Shown: positions 44,466 through 52,218, counted from the first letter of the stretch. The stretch: 52,408 nucleotides of DNA from Chryseobacterium indologenes (GCA_001013295.1 LAZY01000027.1:1-52408), one strand, 5' to 3'. Made by a program: numbers and translations. The notes: generated by a model from the letters alone, not told the origin.

Positions 44466-44495
44466 CAAATGTATAAACTTTTTAATTACTCACAA
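44466..44495 (-). promoter_or_regulatory. ilv operon promoter
   Basis: On the minus strand TTG (44495-44493), a 19-base spacer and TACATTTG (44473-44466) match the Bacteroidota consensus exactly. It lies just after folP and just before leader peptide 1. Confidence 0.85.
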
Positions 44496-44511
44496 GTTTT
44501 TTTAACACTTT

Positions 44512-45378
44512 TTATTTTTTCTGCAAAAAATGAGTAAGTGTTTCCTTTGCTTCAGCCACATCATGAACCCTTAAAATTTTTGCGCCCTGCTCCAATACTT
44601 TCAGGTGAAGTTTCTGGGTTTCTTCATTAATGTCCAGCGGTGATTTTCCAAGAGGTTTATAGATAAATGATTTTCTGGAAATTCCTATAAGTAAAGGCAA
44701 TCTTCCCCATCCAAGGTATTCCGTTTCGCTGATCATTTTCATCTGATCTTCCACGGTTTTTCCAAAACCGAAACCGGGATCCAGAATGATGTCTTTTACC
44801 CCCTTTTCCAGAAGTACATTTACCTTTTCAGAAAAATACCGGTTCACCTCCAGTGTGATGTCTTCAAACCTGATTTTTTCATGCATCGTTTCATACGACT
44901 GATTGATGTGCATCAGGATATAAGGAAGCTTTGTTTCTGCCGCAATATCAAACATTTTTTCGTCATACTGCCCTCCTGAAATATCATTGATGATGTCAAC
45001 CCCTTCGTTATATCCAAACTTCACGGTATCAGCATAAAAAGTGTCCAGGGAGATCAAGGCTTCCGGGAACTCTTTTTTAATCTGAGAGATCCTATTTCCG
45101 ATTCTGCTGATCTCTTCCGCGCTGCTTAGGAATTCAGCATTGGGACGGGTAGATTGTGGGCCAATATCGATAATTTCTGCCCCTTCTTTCAACAGTTTCT
45201 CAGTCTGTTCCAAAGCTGCCTTTTCATTGTTAAATTTTCCGCCGTCAGAAAAAGAATCCGGAGTAAGGTTGAGGATTCCCATGATCTTTGGTGTATCCAG
45301 CAGTACAAGTCTTCCGTTGCAGTTGATTGAATAGGTTTGGGAGTGAGAGATTTGGAGGGTTGGAGAGTTTGAGAGCAT
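44512..45378 (-). CDS. folP: Dihydropteroate synthase
   Basis: Cytoplasmic folate-pathway enzyme joining p-aminobenzoate to the pterin pyrophosphate; the target of sulfonamides. A TIM barrel with IMGILNLTPDSFSDGG (residues 32-47), IDIGPQSTRPNA, INDISGG and LDPGFGFGKTVEDQ, and the Lys/Ser segment ISRKSFIYKPLG near the end. Length is 288. The first 20 residues (LSNSPTLQISHSQTYS) are encoded by a CT-rich low-complexity stretch that looks like an extension of the upstream simple-sequence DNA. The TAATTTTG -7 box at 45422-45415 supports the 45378 start. Confidence 0.94.
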   Translation of the reverse strand: MLSNSPTLQISHSQTYSINCNGRLVLLDTPKIMGILNLTPDSFSDGGKFNNEKAALEQTEKLLKEGAEIIDIGPQSTRPNAEFLSSAEEISRIGNRISQIKKEFPEALISLDTFYADTVKFGYNEGVDIINDISGGQYDEKMFDIAAETKLPYILMHINQSYETMHEKIRFEDITLEVNRYFSEKVNVLLEKGVKDIILDPGFGFGKTVEDQMKMISETEYLGWGRLPLLIGISRKSFIYKPLGKSPLDINEETQKLHLKVLEQGAKILRVHDVAEAKETLTHFLQKK

Positions 45379-45414
45379 GTGAGAGGGGATTGATAAATGA
45401 TTTTTTGATTATTG

Positions 45415-45422
45415 CAAAATTA
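45415..45422 (-). promoter_or_regulatory. folP -7 element
   Basis: TAATTTTG on the minus strand, 36 bases before the folP ATG. No good TTG at the -33 position. Confidence 0.4.
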
Positions 45423-45530
45423 AGAATTTGTGAGATGTATTTAGGGAAAAATTGAGATAGAAATAGATGGAGATAACAGATAATAGACGAAGAGATGAGA
45501 GACTTGAGATATTGTTTCAGTGTAATCCGC

Positions 45531-45650
45531 TACTCTTTACTCTTTACTCTTTACTCTTTACTCCATAACACTCCCTACCCTCTCTCCCTCCTACTCTCAA
45601 ACTCTCTCCCCCCTTAAACACCCTACTTCTCACTCTAAAATCTCAAACCG
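45531..45650. repeat. CT-rich simple-sequence region with TACTCTT heptamer repeats
   Basis: Four perfect TACTCTT units plus a partial one (45531-45563), followed by about 85 bases of degenerate CT-rich sequence (CTCTC, CTCAAACTC, CTCCC). The heptamer differs from the 5.1-kb repeat by a single base. With the folP promoter this accounts for the 303-base gene-free stretch between folP and the DUF1599 gene. Confidence 0.85.
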
Positions 45651-45681
45651 AATTCGTATATTTGGAAGATTAAGAAAATTT

Positions 45682-46248
45682 ATGCTAAAAACATCAGTAC
45701 AATTCGAGAAAGTTATCAGTCAGTGTCGTGATCTTTTCGGTAAAAAACTACAGGATTACGGTGCAGCATGGAGGGTTTTAAGACCGAGTTCCATTACGGA
45801 TCAGATCTACATCAAGGTCAACAGAATCCGCACGTTGCAGATGACCGATATAAAAATGGTGGATGAGAGTGAGGAAGACGAATTCATCGCAATTGTCAAC
45901 TACTCTATCATTGGACTTATTCAGCTTGAAAAAGGACTTTCCAATGATTTCAACGAAAATAAGGAAGAAATTATAGGTCTGTATGACAAATATGCCGGTG
46001 AAGCGAAAGCTTTAATGGAAAGAAAAAATCATGATTACGGAGAGGCATGGAGAGATATGAGAATTTCTTCGATCACCGATCTTATTTATCAGAAAGTACT
46101 GAGAACCAAACAAATTGAAGATAACCAGGGTAAAACTATCGTTTCTGAAGGGCTTGATGCCAACTATTTCGATATGCTGAACTATGCTGTTTTCTGTCTG
46201 ATTAAATTCTCTGAAAAAAATAATCAATTCGAACCCAAAACTATTTAA
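45682..46248 (+). CDS. DUF1599 domain protein (two tandem copies)
   Basis: A 188-residue protein made of two similar halves. Half 1 has KKLQDYGAAWRVLRPSSITDQIYIKVNRIRTLQ (about 20-55). Half 2 has RKNHDYGEAWRDMRISSITDLIYQKVLRTKQIE (about 112-145). Each is followed by a hydrophobic segment (FIAIVNYSIIGLIQLE, YFDMLNYAVFCLIKF). This duplication is the DUF1599 layout. Conserved Asp-Tyr-Gly and Arg-Ser-Ser-Ile-Thr-Asp residues suggest a nucleotide- or metal-binding site, but no activity is known to me. It is immediately followed, after one base, by the DoxX-like gene. Confidence 0.9.
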   Translation: MLKTSVQFEKVISQCRDLFGKKLQDYGAAWRVLRPSSITDQIYIKVNRIRTLQMTDIKMVDESEEDEFIAIVNYSIIGLIQLEKGLSNDFNENKEEIIGLYDKYAGEAKALMERKNHDYGEAWRDMRISSITDLIYQKVLRTKQIEDNQGKTIVSEGLDANYFDMLNYAVFCLIKFSEKNNQFEPKTI

Positions 46249-46249
46249 T

Positions 46250-47359
46250 ATGATCAAAGGTTTATTACGCTTTATTATTGCTGTCATTTTTATCCTTTCG
46301 GGCTTTGTAAAAGCTGTGGATCTGGTAGGATTTTCTTTCAAAATGGAGGAATATTTCTCGCCTGCTGTTTTCAATATGCCGTTTTTTGAAAAATTTGCGT
46401 TGCTGTTTTCAATTATTGTAGTGGTGCTTGAGCTTTTCCTCGGATTTATGTTACTGCTGAAATTAAAGCTGAAATTTACCTTATCTTCATTAATAACTCT
46501 TTGTGTATTCTTCGGATTCCTTACTTTTTATTCTGCTTACTTCAATGTGGTAACGGATTGCGGATGCTTCGGTGATGCGATCAAATTTACGCCTTGGCAG
46601 AGTTTCTTTAAAGATGTAGCCCTTCTGGCAGGTCTTATTCTTCTGTTTGTATTATATAGAAAAGAATTCCGTAAAAAGGATGAGTATGGAGTAACCAGAA
46701 AAGAGCCTTCCAATAAGTTTAAATATATTCTTTTAGGTATTTTTTCTCTGATTATGATTTACATTATGGCTCAAGGTATTATGCATGAACCTATGATTGA
46801 TTTCCGTGATTATAAGATTGGAACAGACATCAAAGGAGAAAAGGCTAAGATCAGTAAAAATCCTTCTGAATATAAAACGTTCTACTCTCTGAAAAATCAG
46901 AAAACCGGAGAAGTACTAAGAGTCAATCAGGATGATTATATCAAAGAAACCAAATACTGGGCAGAAGGCTCACCATGGAAGATTGAGGAGGGAAAAAATG
47001 AATCTGTTCTTGTAAAGGAAGGTTATAAATCTGAGATCGTAAAATTTAAAATAGAAAATCCTTCAGGAATGGAACTTACAGAGGAAATTATCACGGCACC
47101 AAAAGCTGTTCTTGTTTTTTCTTATCATCCCAAGGAGATTTCTGCTGACCTTCTTCAAAAGGTGGAAGCCAAAGTGAATGCTCAGAAAGGAGCCCTTATC
47201 TATGGTATTTCTACAGAACCAAGAACTTTTAAAACCATCAAAAATGCCATGATGGATGGGACAGCAATTAAAACAATTGCCCGCAGCAATCCGTTTGTCC
47301 TGATCCTTGAAAATGGAAAAATCATCGACAAACAGCCTGCAAAGGACTATGTAAAATAA
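46250..47359 (+). CDS. BT_3928-like DoxX/MauE family membrane protein
   Basis: A 369-residue protein. The N-terminal 140 residues are a four-helix DoxX/MauE-type membrane domain (LLRFIIAVIFILSGFVKAVDL) with DCGCFGD between spans 3 and 4, a Cys pair seen in MauE-like redox proteins. A fifth span (YILLGIFSLIMIYIMAQGIM) leads to a soluble C-terminal domain of about 190 residues, which resembles a divergent thioredoxin-like fold by its position and length. The gene order DUF1599 then this family is recurrent in Bacteroidota (general knowledge). Function is unknown, possibly thiol redox. Confidence 0.87.
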   Translation: MIKGLLRFIIAVIFILSGFVKAVDLVGFSFKMEEYFSPAVFNMPFFEKFALLFSIIVVVLELFLGFMLLLKLKLKFTLSSLITLCVFFGFLTFYSAYFNVVTDCGCFGDAIKFTPWQSFFKDVALLAGLILLFVLYRKEFRKKDEYGVTRKEPSNKFKYILLGIFSLIMIYIMAQGIMHEPMIDFRDYKIGTDIKGEKAKISKNPSEYKTFYSLKNQKTGEVLRVNQDDYIKETKYWAEGSPWKIEEGKNESVLVKEGYKSEIVKFKIENPSGMELTEEIITAPKAVLVFSYHPKEISADLLQKVEAKVNAQKGALIYGISTEPRTFKTIKNAMMDGTAIKTIARSNPFVLILENGKIIDKQPAKDYVK

Positions 47360-47469
47360 ATCTGAATCGTCAGTTTTACCTTGCTGGTGAATGATGAATT
47401 TCAAAAAAACTTAAAGATGAAAATCTGGAGGTAGTATAACTTTAAACACTAAACTTAATTATAAAACTT

Positions 47470-47820
47470 ATGCAAAAATCAAATAAATCAATCGCAGGTT
47501 ATCACTTATTGATGATCCTTTCTTCTGTAGACGGAGAGTTTGCTCCTGAGGAAGGAATGCTTGTACAGCAATACCTGGCTGATGAATTTCCGTTCAGAAT
47601 GAATCTTGACAATGAATTGGAAACGCTTGCGCTTTTACAGCCTGAGGAATGGAAAGATCACTTCGAATTCCATGCAAGATGCTTCCATGATGATTCTACA
47701 GAAGATGAACGTGTAAAGTTTGCTCAGTTTGCCAAGTCCCTGATCAAAGCAGATAATAAGGTAACTGAAGAGGAACATACCTTCTATATTCTGCTAAAAA
47801 ACTTATGGGGATTATCATAA
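47470..47820 (+). CDS. TerB-like small protein
   Basis: A 116-residue acidic, all-helical cytoplasmic protein. The segments GYHLLMILSSVDGEFAPEEGMLVQQYL and AQFAKSLIKADNKVTEEEHTFYILLKNLWGLS resemble the two metal-binding halves of TerB/tellurite-resistance-type domains (SVDGEFAPEE and KADNKVTEEE). Role unknown. It precedes a secreted protein and tpiA on the same strand, with short gaps. Confidence 0.75.
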   Translation: MQKSNKSIAGYHLLMILSSVDGEFAPEEGMLVQQYLADEFPFRMNLDNELETLALLQPEEWKDHFEFHARCFHDDSTEDERVKFAQFAKSLIKADNKVTEEEHTFYILLKNLWGLS

Positions 47821-47842
47821 ATATTGATTTAAAGAAAAAACC

Positions 47843-48247
47843 ATGAAAAAATTATTTGTGTTATCTCTGTTGGCTATAGCAACGGGATTAGCAGCTCAAA
47901 AGAAGGAATATGATCCCAAAGTAATGGGATGTTATAAAGGATCAGAAGTCAATCAACAGATGGAAGGGGTCTCAAAATATTGGGTATCATGCAGACTGGA
48001 GAAAGGCAAAAGTATCTTGATGTTTGTAGCCATCAATCAGGATGGTAATGTAGTACAGGAAACGGAAAACGGCAGCTGGTGGACTAAAGACGGAAAATAC
48101 TATGAACTTCACAACACAGATAAAGTGACTGATATTTATAATTATGAGGTCATGCCTAATGGTGATGTTAAGTTTCAATCTATCGAAATGATGGGTAAAA
48201 AAGACAATACCTATTCTTTCATTGATACAAAAATAAACGAAGATTAA
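47843..48247 (+). CDS. Small secreted protein of unknown function
   Basis: A 134-residue product with a signal peptide (KKLFVLSLLAIATGLAAQ). The mature part is a compact beta-rich domain with a single conserved-looking pair of Cys (VMGCYKGSE and YWVSCRLEK) and ends in an acidic tail. No family is recognised. It lies 22 bases after the TerB-like gene and 13 bases before tpiA, so all three may form one operon. Confidence 0.8.
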   Translation: MKKLFVLSLLAIATGLAAQKKEYDPKVMGCYKGSEVNQQMEGVSKYWVSCRLEKGKSILMFVAINQDGNVVQETENGSWWTKDGKYYELHNTDKVTDIYNYEVMPNGDVKFQSIEMMGKKDNTYSFIDTKINED

Positions 48248-48260
48248 ATAAAAAATAATT

Positions 48261-49019
48261 ATGAGAAGAAAGATAGTTGCAGGCAACTGGAAAATGAACA
48301 AAAATGTAATTGATGCACAACAATTGATGATTCAGTTACTAAGCTATAAAAACAACAATACTACCAACTGCGAAGTATGGATTGCTCCTCCTTCTTTGTA
48401 TCTGATGATGGCAAAAGACATCTTTGAAAAGGATGAAATCGGGGTGTTTTCTCAGGATATGAGCGAGCATGAAAGTGGCGCTTACACAGGGGAAATCTCT
48501 GCAGATATGCTGGAATCTATTGAAGCAAACGGATCTTTGATCGGTCACTCTGAAAGAAGACAATACCACGGAGAAACTGATGCTCAATGCAACAAAAAGA
48601 TCAAATTGGCTTTGGATAAAGGTCTTACTCCTATCTATTGTAATGGGGAAACGCTTGAGCAGAGAAAGGCAGGTCAGCACTTTGACGTAGTAAAGAACCA
48701 GACTGAAGAAGCTCTTTTCACACTTTCTGCTGAAGAGATCAAAAAAGTAGTAATTGCTTACGAACCGGTTTGGGCTATCGGAACCGGAGAAACGGCAACA
48801 CCGGAGCAGGCTCAGGAAATTCACGCTCACATCAGAAGCATCGTCGCTGCAAAATACGGACAGGAAATTGCTGATGAGATTTCTATTCTGTACGGAGGTT
48901 CTGTAAAGCCGGATAATGCTAAAGAAATTTTCTCTCAGCCTGATATTGATGGTGGTCTTATCGGAGGAGCGGCATTAAAGCTTGAAGATTTCTCTAAAAT
49001 CGTTGAGGCGTTCAACTAA
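48261..49019 (+). CDS. tpiA: Triosephosphate isomerase
   Basis: Glycolytic/gluconeogenic interconversion of dihydroxyacetone phosphate and glyceraldehyde 3-phosphate. The TIM barrel has RRKIVAGNWKMNK (catalytic Lys at 13), GHSERR (catalytic His near 99) and the catalytic Glu in VIAYEPVWAIGTG. The phosphate-binding loop is ILYGGSVKPDNAKE, and the final helix follows GGLIGGAALK. Length 252 is normal. It ends with a strong terminator. Confidence 0.98.
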   Translation: MRRKIVAGNWKMNKNVIDAQQLMIQLLSYKNNNTTNCEVWIAPPSLYLMMAKDIFEKDEIGVFSQDMSEHESGAYTGEISADMLESIEANGSLIGHSERRQYHGETDAQCNKKIKLALDKGLTPIYCNGETLEQRKAGQHFDVVKNQTEEALFTLSAEEIKKVVIAYEPVWAIGTGETATPEQAQEIHAHIRSIVAAKYGQEIADEISILYGGSVKPDNAKEIFSQPDIDGGLIGGAALKLEDFSKIVEAFN

Positions 49020-49052
49020 TATTGTCAGGAACAATAAATCTATAAAGCATAA

Positions 49053-49083
49053 GCCCCTGAAAGATGATTTCAGGGGTTTTTAA
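49053..49083 (+). terminator. tpiA terminator
   Basis: CCCCTGAAA and TTTCAGGGG form a nine-pair stem around five bases, followed by five T. Confidence 0.92.
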
Positions 49084-49088
49084 TATAT

Positions 49089-49160
49089 GTTTCGGCTAAA
49101 GCCGGTGGAAGATGTTCTTATATTTTAAACGGACTAAAGTCCGTTTTTATTGAATACATC
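49089..49160. repeat. Dispersed repeat with two AAA-loop mini-hairpins
   Basis: GGCT-AAA-GCC and ACGGACT-AAA-GTCCGT, about 45 bases apart, are followed by TTTTTATTGAAT. Their shared design (stem closed by AAA) and position in a convergent gap suggest a repeat family. I recall similar sequence from related genomes but cannot verify that here. Confidence 0.55.
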
Positions 49161-49171
49161 CACACCTAATA

Positions 49172-49202
49172 AAAACGGCGGAATCTTCGATTCCGCCGTT
49201 TT
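49172..49202. terminator. Bidirectional terminator before the phytase-like gene
   Basis: AAAACGGCGGAATC and GATTCCGCCGTTTT form a perfect 14-pair stem around TTC. It carries A/T runs on both sides and serves the minus-strand gene ending at 49221. Confidence 0.92.
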
Positions 49203-49220
49203 CCGTTAAAAAAAATCTAA

Positions 49221-50489
49221 TTATTGAATATCGACTACATACATTGTTCCTTTATCTACCTTTCCTGTTTTAGGTAGAATTTTCGCTTTAGGATTTCCGT
49301 TTCCGTCATCTACTACTCCAAAATCATCATCATTGAAAACGGCCAGTTTATTATTTCCTAAATAAACGATTCCTTCAAATTTATCATGTTCATATCCCAG
49401 TTTTTTCACCAGATCCACTGCCAGTATCTTTGAAACCGCTTTAATTCCTGCATTGGTAATTTCATCCCATGAGCATTGCTCCAGCGCTTTTCCGTTTATC
49501 TTCATTCCGTCTACAGCGTTAATGTCTGTTCCGGTTACATCTGTAGCATTGGCCAGGTTGATCCTGTATACTTTTTTAATCCCTCCCTGAGATCCGAAAT
49601 TACCGTCTCTTTCGATCACTAAAAATTCATTATTGCTTAATGCAGTAATATCACATACTGAGTCAGAAGCTCCACCATCCTGTCTGTATAGAAACTGTTT
49701 GGTCTGTCCTGTATTAATATCAAATGTTACAATTCTTATCAGTGTCGTATTGGTTGCCAATGCTTTTGTAGGGACAAACATCATCGACTGTATAGTACCA
49801 ACCAACGTTCTTCCGTCCGGGGTCATACAAAGACCTTCCATTCCTCTGTTCGCTCTCCTTTTGGCCAAAACGGCAGGTAATTTTCTAGGACCGGTATTCA
49901 CACCGATCGGGCTTATTCTCTCCAGCTCCATTCCTTCTGCACTGTAATGCACGATATGGGGACCATATTCGTCAGAAACCCAGAATGTACCATCCGGTGC
50001 TGCAACGATACTTTCGCTGTCTAATCCATAATTATCCGTTCCTAAAATATTTCCAGAAGCATCATAGGCAATCTCCCCTGTACTTCCCATACCTACAGGA
50101 TTTGGAAGACCTGTGATTGGTTTTCCGGCTGGATTTTTAAGCTTAATATATTTGATCACCTCAATATTTCCATCTGCGTTCACTTTGAAATGCATAATGG
50201 TAGGCGTAAAATCAGGGGTAAGGAATTTTTTCCCGTTCAGATAATCCGTATTGGGACCTCTATCGGTAATGACATAAAACTCTCCTTTTCTGCTAGGATG
50301 GGCTGCTGCTCCGGAACCAAACCCGCCATTGATCACATCTACTCCATTGATAGTAGCCAACTTAGTAAACGGAAACTCCTGAGGAAGTTTGGAATAATTG
50401 ATTTCAGTATCCTGGTTATTCAGCACATCGTTATCATTACATGATACCAATGCAGCGAACATCAAAACAGATAGTAATAGTTTTTTCAT
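49221..50489 (-). CDS. Esterase-like activity of phytase family lipoprotein
   Basis: A 422-residue predicted lipoprotein (lipobox AALVSCND). The mature part is a six-bladed propeller-like domain. Segments typical of the phytase-like esterase family include GGFGSGAAAHPSRKGEFYVITDRGPNTDY, GTDNYGLDSESIVAAPDGTFWVSDEYGPHIVHY, RRANRGMEGLCMTPDGRTLVG and LGNNKLAVFNDDDFGV. Family members hydrolyse phosphate esters or similar bonds with Ca2+. Exact activity is unproven. A monocistronic unit, with the riboswitch gene divergent upstream. Confidence 0.88.
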   Translation of the reverse strand: MKKLLLSVLMFAALVSCNDNDVLNNQDTEINYSKLPQEFPFTKLATINGVDVINGGFGSGAAAHPSRKGEFYVITDRGPNTDYLNGKKFLTPDFTPTIMHFKVNADGNIEVIKYIKLKNPAGKPITGLPNPVGMGSTGEIAYDASGNILGTDNYGLDSESIVAAPDGTFWVSDEYGPHIVHYSAEGMELERISPIGVNTGPRKLPAVLAKRRANRGMEGLCMTPDGRTLVGTIQSMMFVPTKALATNTTLIRIVTFDINTGQTKQFLYRQDGGASDSVCDITALSNNEFLVIERDGNFGSQGGIKKVYRINLANATDVTGTDINAVDGMKINGKALEQCSWDEITNAGIKAVSKILAVDLVKKLGYEHDKFEGIVYLGNNKLAVFNDDDFGVVDDGNGNPKAKILPKTGKVDKGTMYVVDIQ

Positions 50490-50724
50490 ATTCTCTTTTA
50501 TGGCTGCGAAAGTATAAATTGATTGTAAACTGATCTTGAATGTAATAATAATTGTACTTTAACAATAGAACCTGCAAAATGAATTCAATATAAACAACAA
50601 TATTCGTCATTACAATCCGAAAAACCAAACAGAGACCTTTATTCTTTATTAATCTGAAAAAAACTTTTCCCTGACCCTATACTTACCCTTTATAATAACA
50701 GGAAACTGCTATATAATTCACAAA

Positions 50725-50755
50725 ATGAACCTCAAAAATTTATATGATATATTTG
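50725..50755 (+). promoter_or_regulatory. Promoter of the cobalamin riboswitch transcript
   Basis: TATATTTG (50748-50755) fits TAnnTTTG, about 11 bases before the riboswitch begins. An imperfect ATG stands in for TTG at 50725-50727 (20-base spacer). Confidence 0.5.
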
Positions 50756-50765
50756 CGGTGTTTTT

Positions 50766-50926
50766 AAGGTTGAACATTGTTCATTAATAGGGAATCAAGT
50801 GAGAATATCATTCAATTCTTGAGCTGTACCCGCAACTGTAAGCTGTTTTACCTATAGCTATATAATACCACTGGGATTAAGACCCGGGAAGGTTTGCTAT
50901 AGGATGTAAGCCAGGAGACCTGCCTT
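50766..50926 (+). ncRNA. Cobalamin (B12) riboswitch
   Basis: An untranslated leader with the conserved cobalamin-element blocks in order: GGTTG near the start, GGGAATCAAGTGAGAA, GAGCTGTACCCGCAACTGTA, CCACTGGG, CCCGGGAAGG and finally the B12 box AAGCCAGGAGACCTGCC (50908-50924). The layout matches the adenosylcobalamin/cobalamin aptamer family. The only gene downstream inside the window is the T9SS-secreted protein starting at 51008. Confidence 0.95.
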
Positions 50927-51007
50927 GAATACATTTTAACTTCAGGAAGACATGTATGTTTTTTCTGTCTATAAGTTTCGGGAATAAAACTTTAATTTAA
51001 TTATATC
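50927..51007 (+). promoter_or_regulatory. Putative expression platform of the B12 riboswitch
   Basis: ATACAT and ATGTAT flank a 17-base loop and are followed by GTTTTTT, a weak terminator. CCTTGAA at the end of the B12 box can pair with TTCAGG (one bulge), an alternative hairpin overlapping the first. This is consistent with transcriptional control, but the stems are short. Confidence 0.4.
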
Positions 51008-52120
51008 ATGAGAAAAATCTATTTCTTTTTCTTACTGCTTAGTATGCAGTTTTTCTTTGCCCAATTTACAGAAAACGACATTAAATTCTGGGTGGGAACA
51101 GGTTCTAAAAAGGCTTATTTTATTGCCGATTTCAATGACAACAACAGTCCAAAATCCTATGCATGGGGGTATCGTTTTGATGCTAACAATTTAAAAGCAG
51201 AAGACATGATCAATGCTATTATCTCTGCGGAACCTAAAATGGAAGCGGATATTCCTTCAGGGTTTCTATACAGTTTCAAATACAATCATCATGCCCCAAG
51301 CACCGATGATAGTTGGATAACCTGGACTGGCCTAAGTGCAGGGAATATGTCTAATCAAAATAATGGCGTAGGATATACAACTTTAAAAGACGGGCTTTGG
51401 TTTGGGATCAAATATGGTTTGGATGATATGAGTATTCCTCCTTCCACTCCTGTTCCTGCCTACAGCTCTCAATGGTATACTTCATCTCAGATTACCAACT
51501 GGATTGGAACCGGAACCAATAAAAGCCTTGTTGTTGTAGATTTTGGTACTGATAGCTCCAACGGCAATGCCCATTCTTTTGTTTTTGGAATAAGATACAA
51601 CGGGACCTTAACAGCTGAGCAGGCACTACAGTTGATCCAGTCTCAGACTTCTTATTTTAATTTTACATCAGCCAACAATCAGGTTTCTACTCTTTCATTA
51701 AACAGCTTTACCGGAAACACTTCCGGATCAGGTAGCTGGAAGGTATACAAAGGAAAAGATCTGTCGAGCTGGCAGAAAAAAAGCAATCTATCTCAGATTC
51801 AATTAGGAAATAATGACTGGCTGGGCTTAAGTTTTGGAGAAAGAAGACCATTTACCCCTACAGAAGCGGCCAATGTTACGCTGGGAGTTTCTCAGGTCAA
51901 TAAGAAGGTTTTGGGTGTTTATCCTAATCCGGCAAGTGATTTCATCCAGGTTGAAACTTCAGAAAGTCTGAAAGAGGTGAATGTTTATTCTGTGACGGGT
52001 CAGAAAGTGATGACTTCACAGGCTGCAAAAGTTAATATTCAGTCTTTAAATAAAGGAGTTTATTGGGTAGAGATTAAAACAACTGAAAGTTCTACAATAC
52101 ATAAAATTGTTAAGCAATAG
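51008..52120 (+). CDS. T9SS-secreted two-domain protein under B12 riboswitch control
   Basis: A 370-residue protein. It has a signal peptide (RKIYFFFLLLSMQFFFAQ), then two related domains. Domain 1 (about 22-155) contains IKFWVGTGSKKAYFIADFND and SYAWGYRFDANNLKAEDMINAI. Domain 2 (about 165-285) contains ITNWIGTGTNKSLVVVDFGTD and SFVFGIRYNGTLTAEQALQLI. The last 75 residues (VYPNPASDFIQVET, then VNVYSVTGQKV, LNKGVYWVEIKT) are a type A sorting domain of the type IX secretion system, so it is exported to the surface. Its control by a cobalamin riboswitch makes cobalamin capture a plausible role. No B12-binding residues can be identified. Confidence 0.9.
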   Translation: MRKIYFFFLLLSMQFFFAQFTENDIKFWVGTGSKKAYFIADFNDNNSPKSYAWGYRFDANNLKAEDMINAIISAEPKMEADIPSGFLYSFKYNHHAPSTDDSWITWTGLSAGNMSNQNNGVGYTTLKDGLWFGIKYGLDDMSIPPSTPVPAYSSQWYTSSQITNWIGTGTNKSLVVVDFGTDSSNGNAHSFVFGIRYNGTLTAEQALQLIQSQTSYFNFTSANNQVSTLSLNSFTGNTSGSGSWKVYKGKDLSSWQKKSNLSQIQLGNNDWLGLSFGERRPFTPTEAANVTLGVSQVNKKVLGVYPNPASDFIQVETSESLKEVNVYSVTGQKVMTSQAAKVNIQSLNKGVYWVEIKTTESSTIHKIVKQ

Positions 52121-52145
52121 AAAAAGCGCCTTAAGGCGCTTTTTT
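52121..52145 (+). terminator. Terminator of the B12-regulated gene
   Basis: AAAAAGCGCC and GGCGCTTTTT form a ten-pair stem around TTAA, immediately after the stop codon. Confidence 0.93.
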
Positions 52146-52162
52146 GTGAGAATGGATGGGGA

Positions 52163-52218
52163 AAACCACCCCGTCAAAAATTCTTTGAATTTTTGCCACC
52201 CCTCCAGAGGAGGGGAAT
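52163..52218. repeat. 56-base dispersed double-hairpin repeat, copy 2
   Basis: Matches 5025-5080 at 55 of 56 bases in the same orientation. In this copy the second hairpin is perfect (CCCCTCC-AGA-GGAGGGG). Confidence 0.85.
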
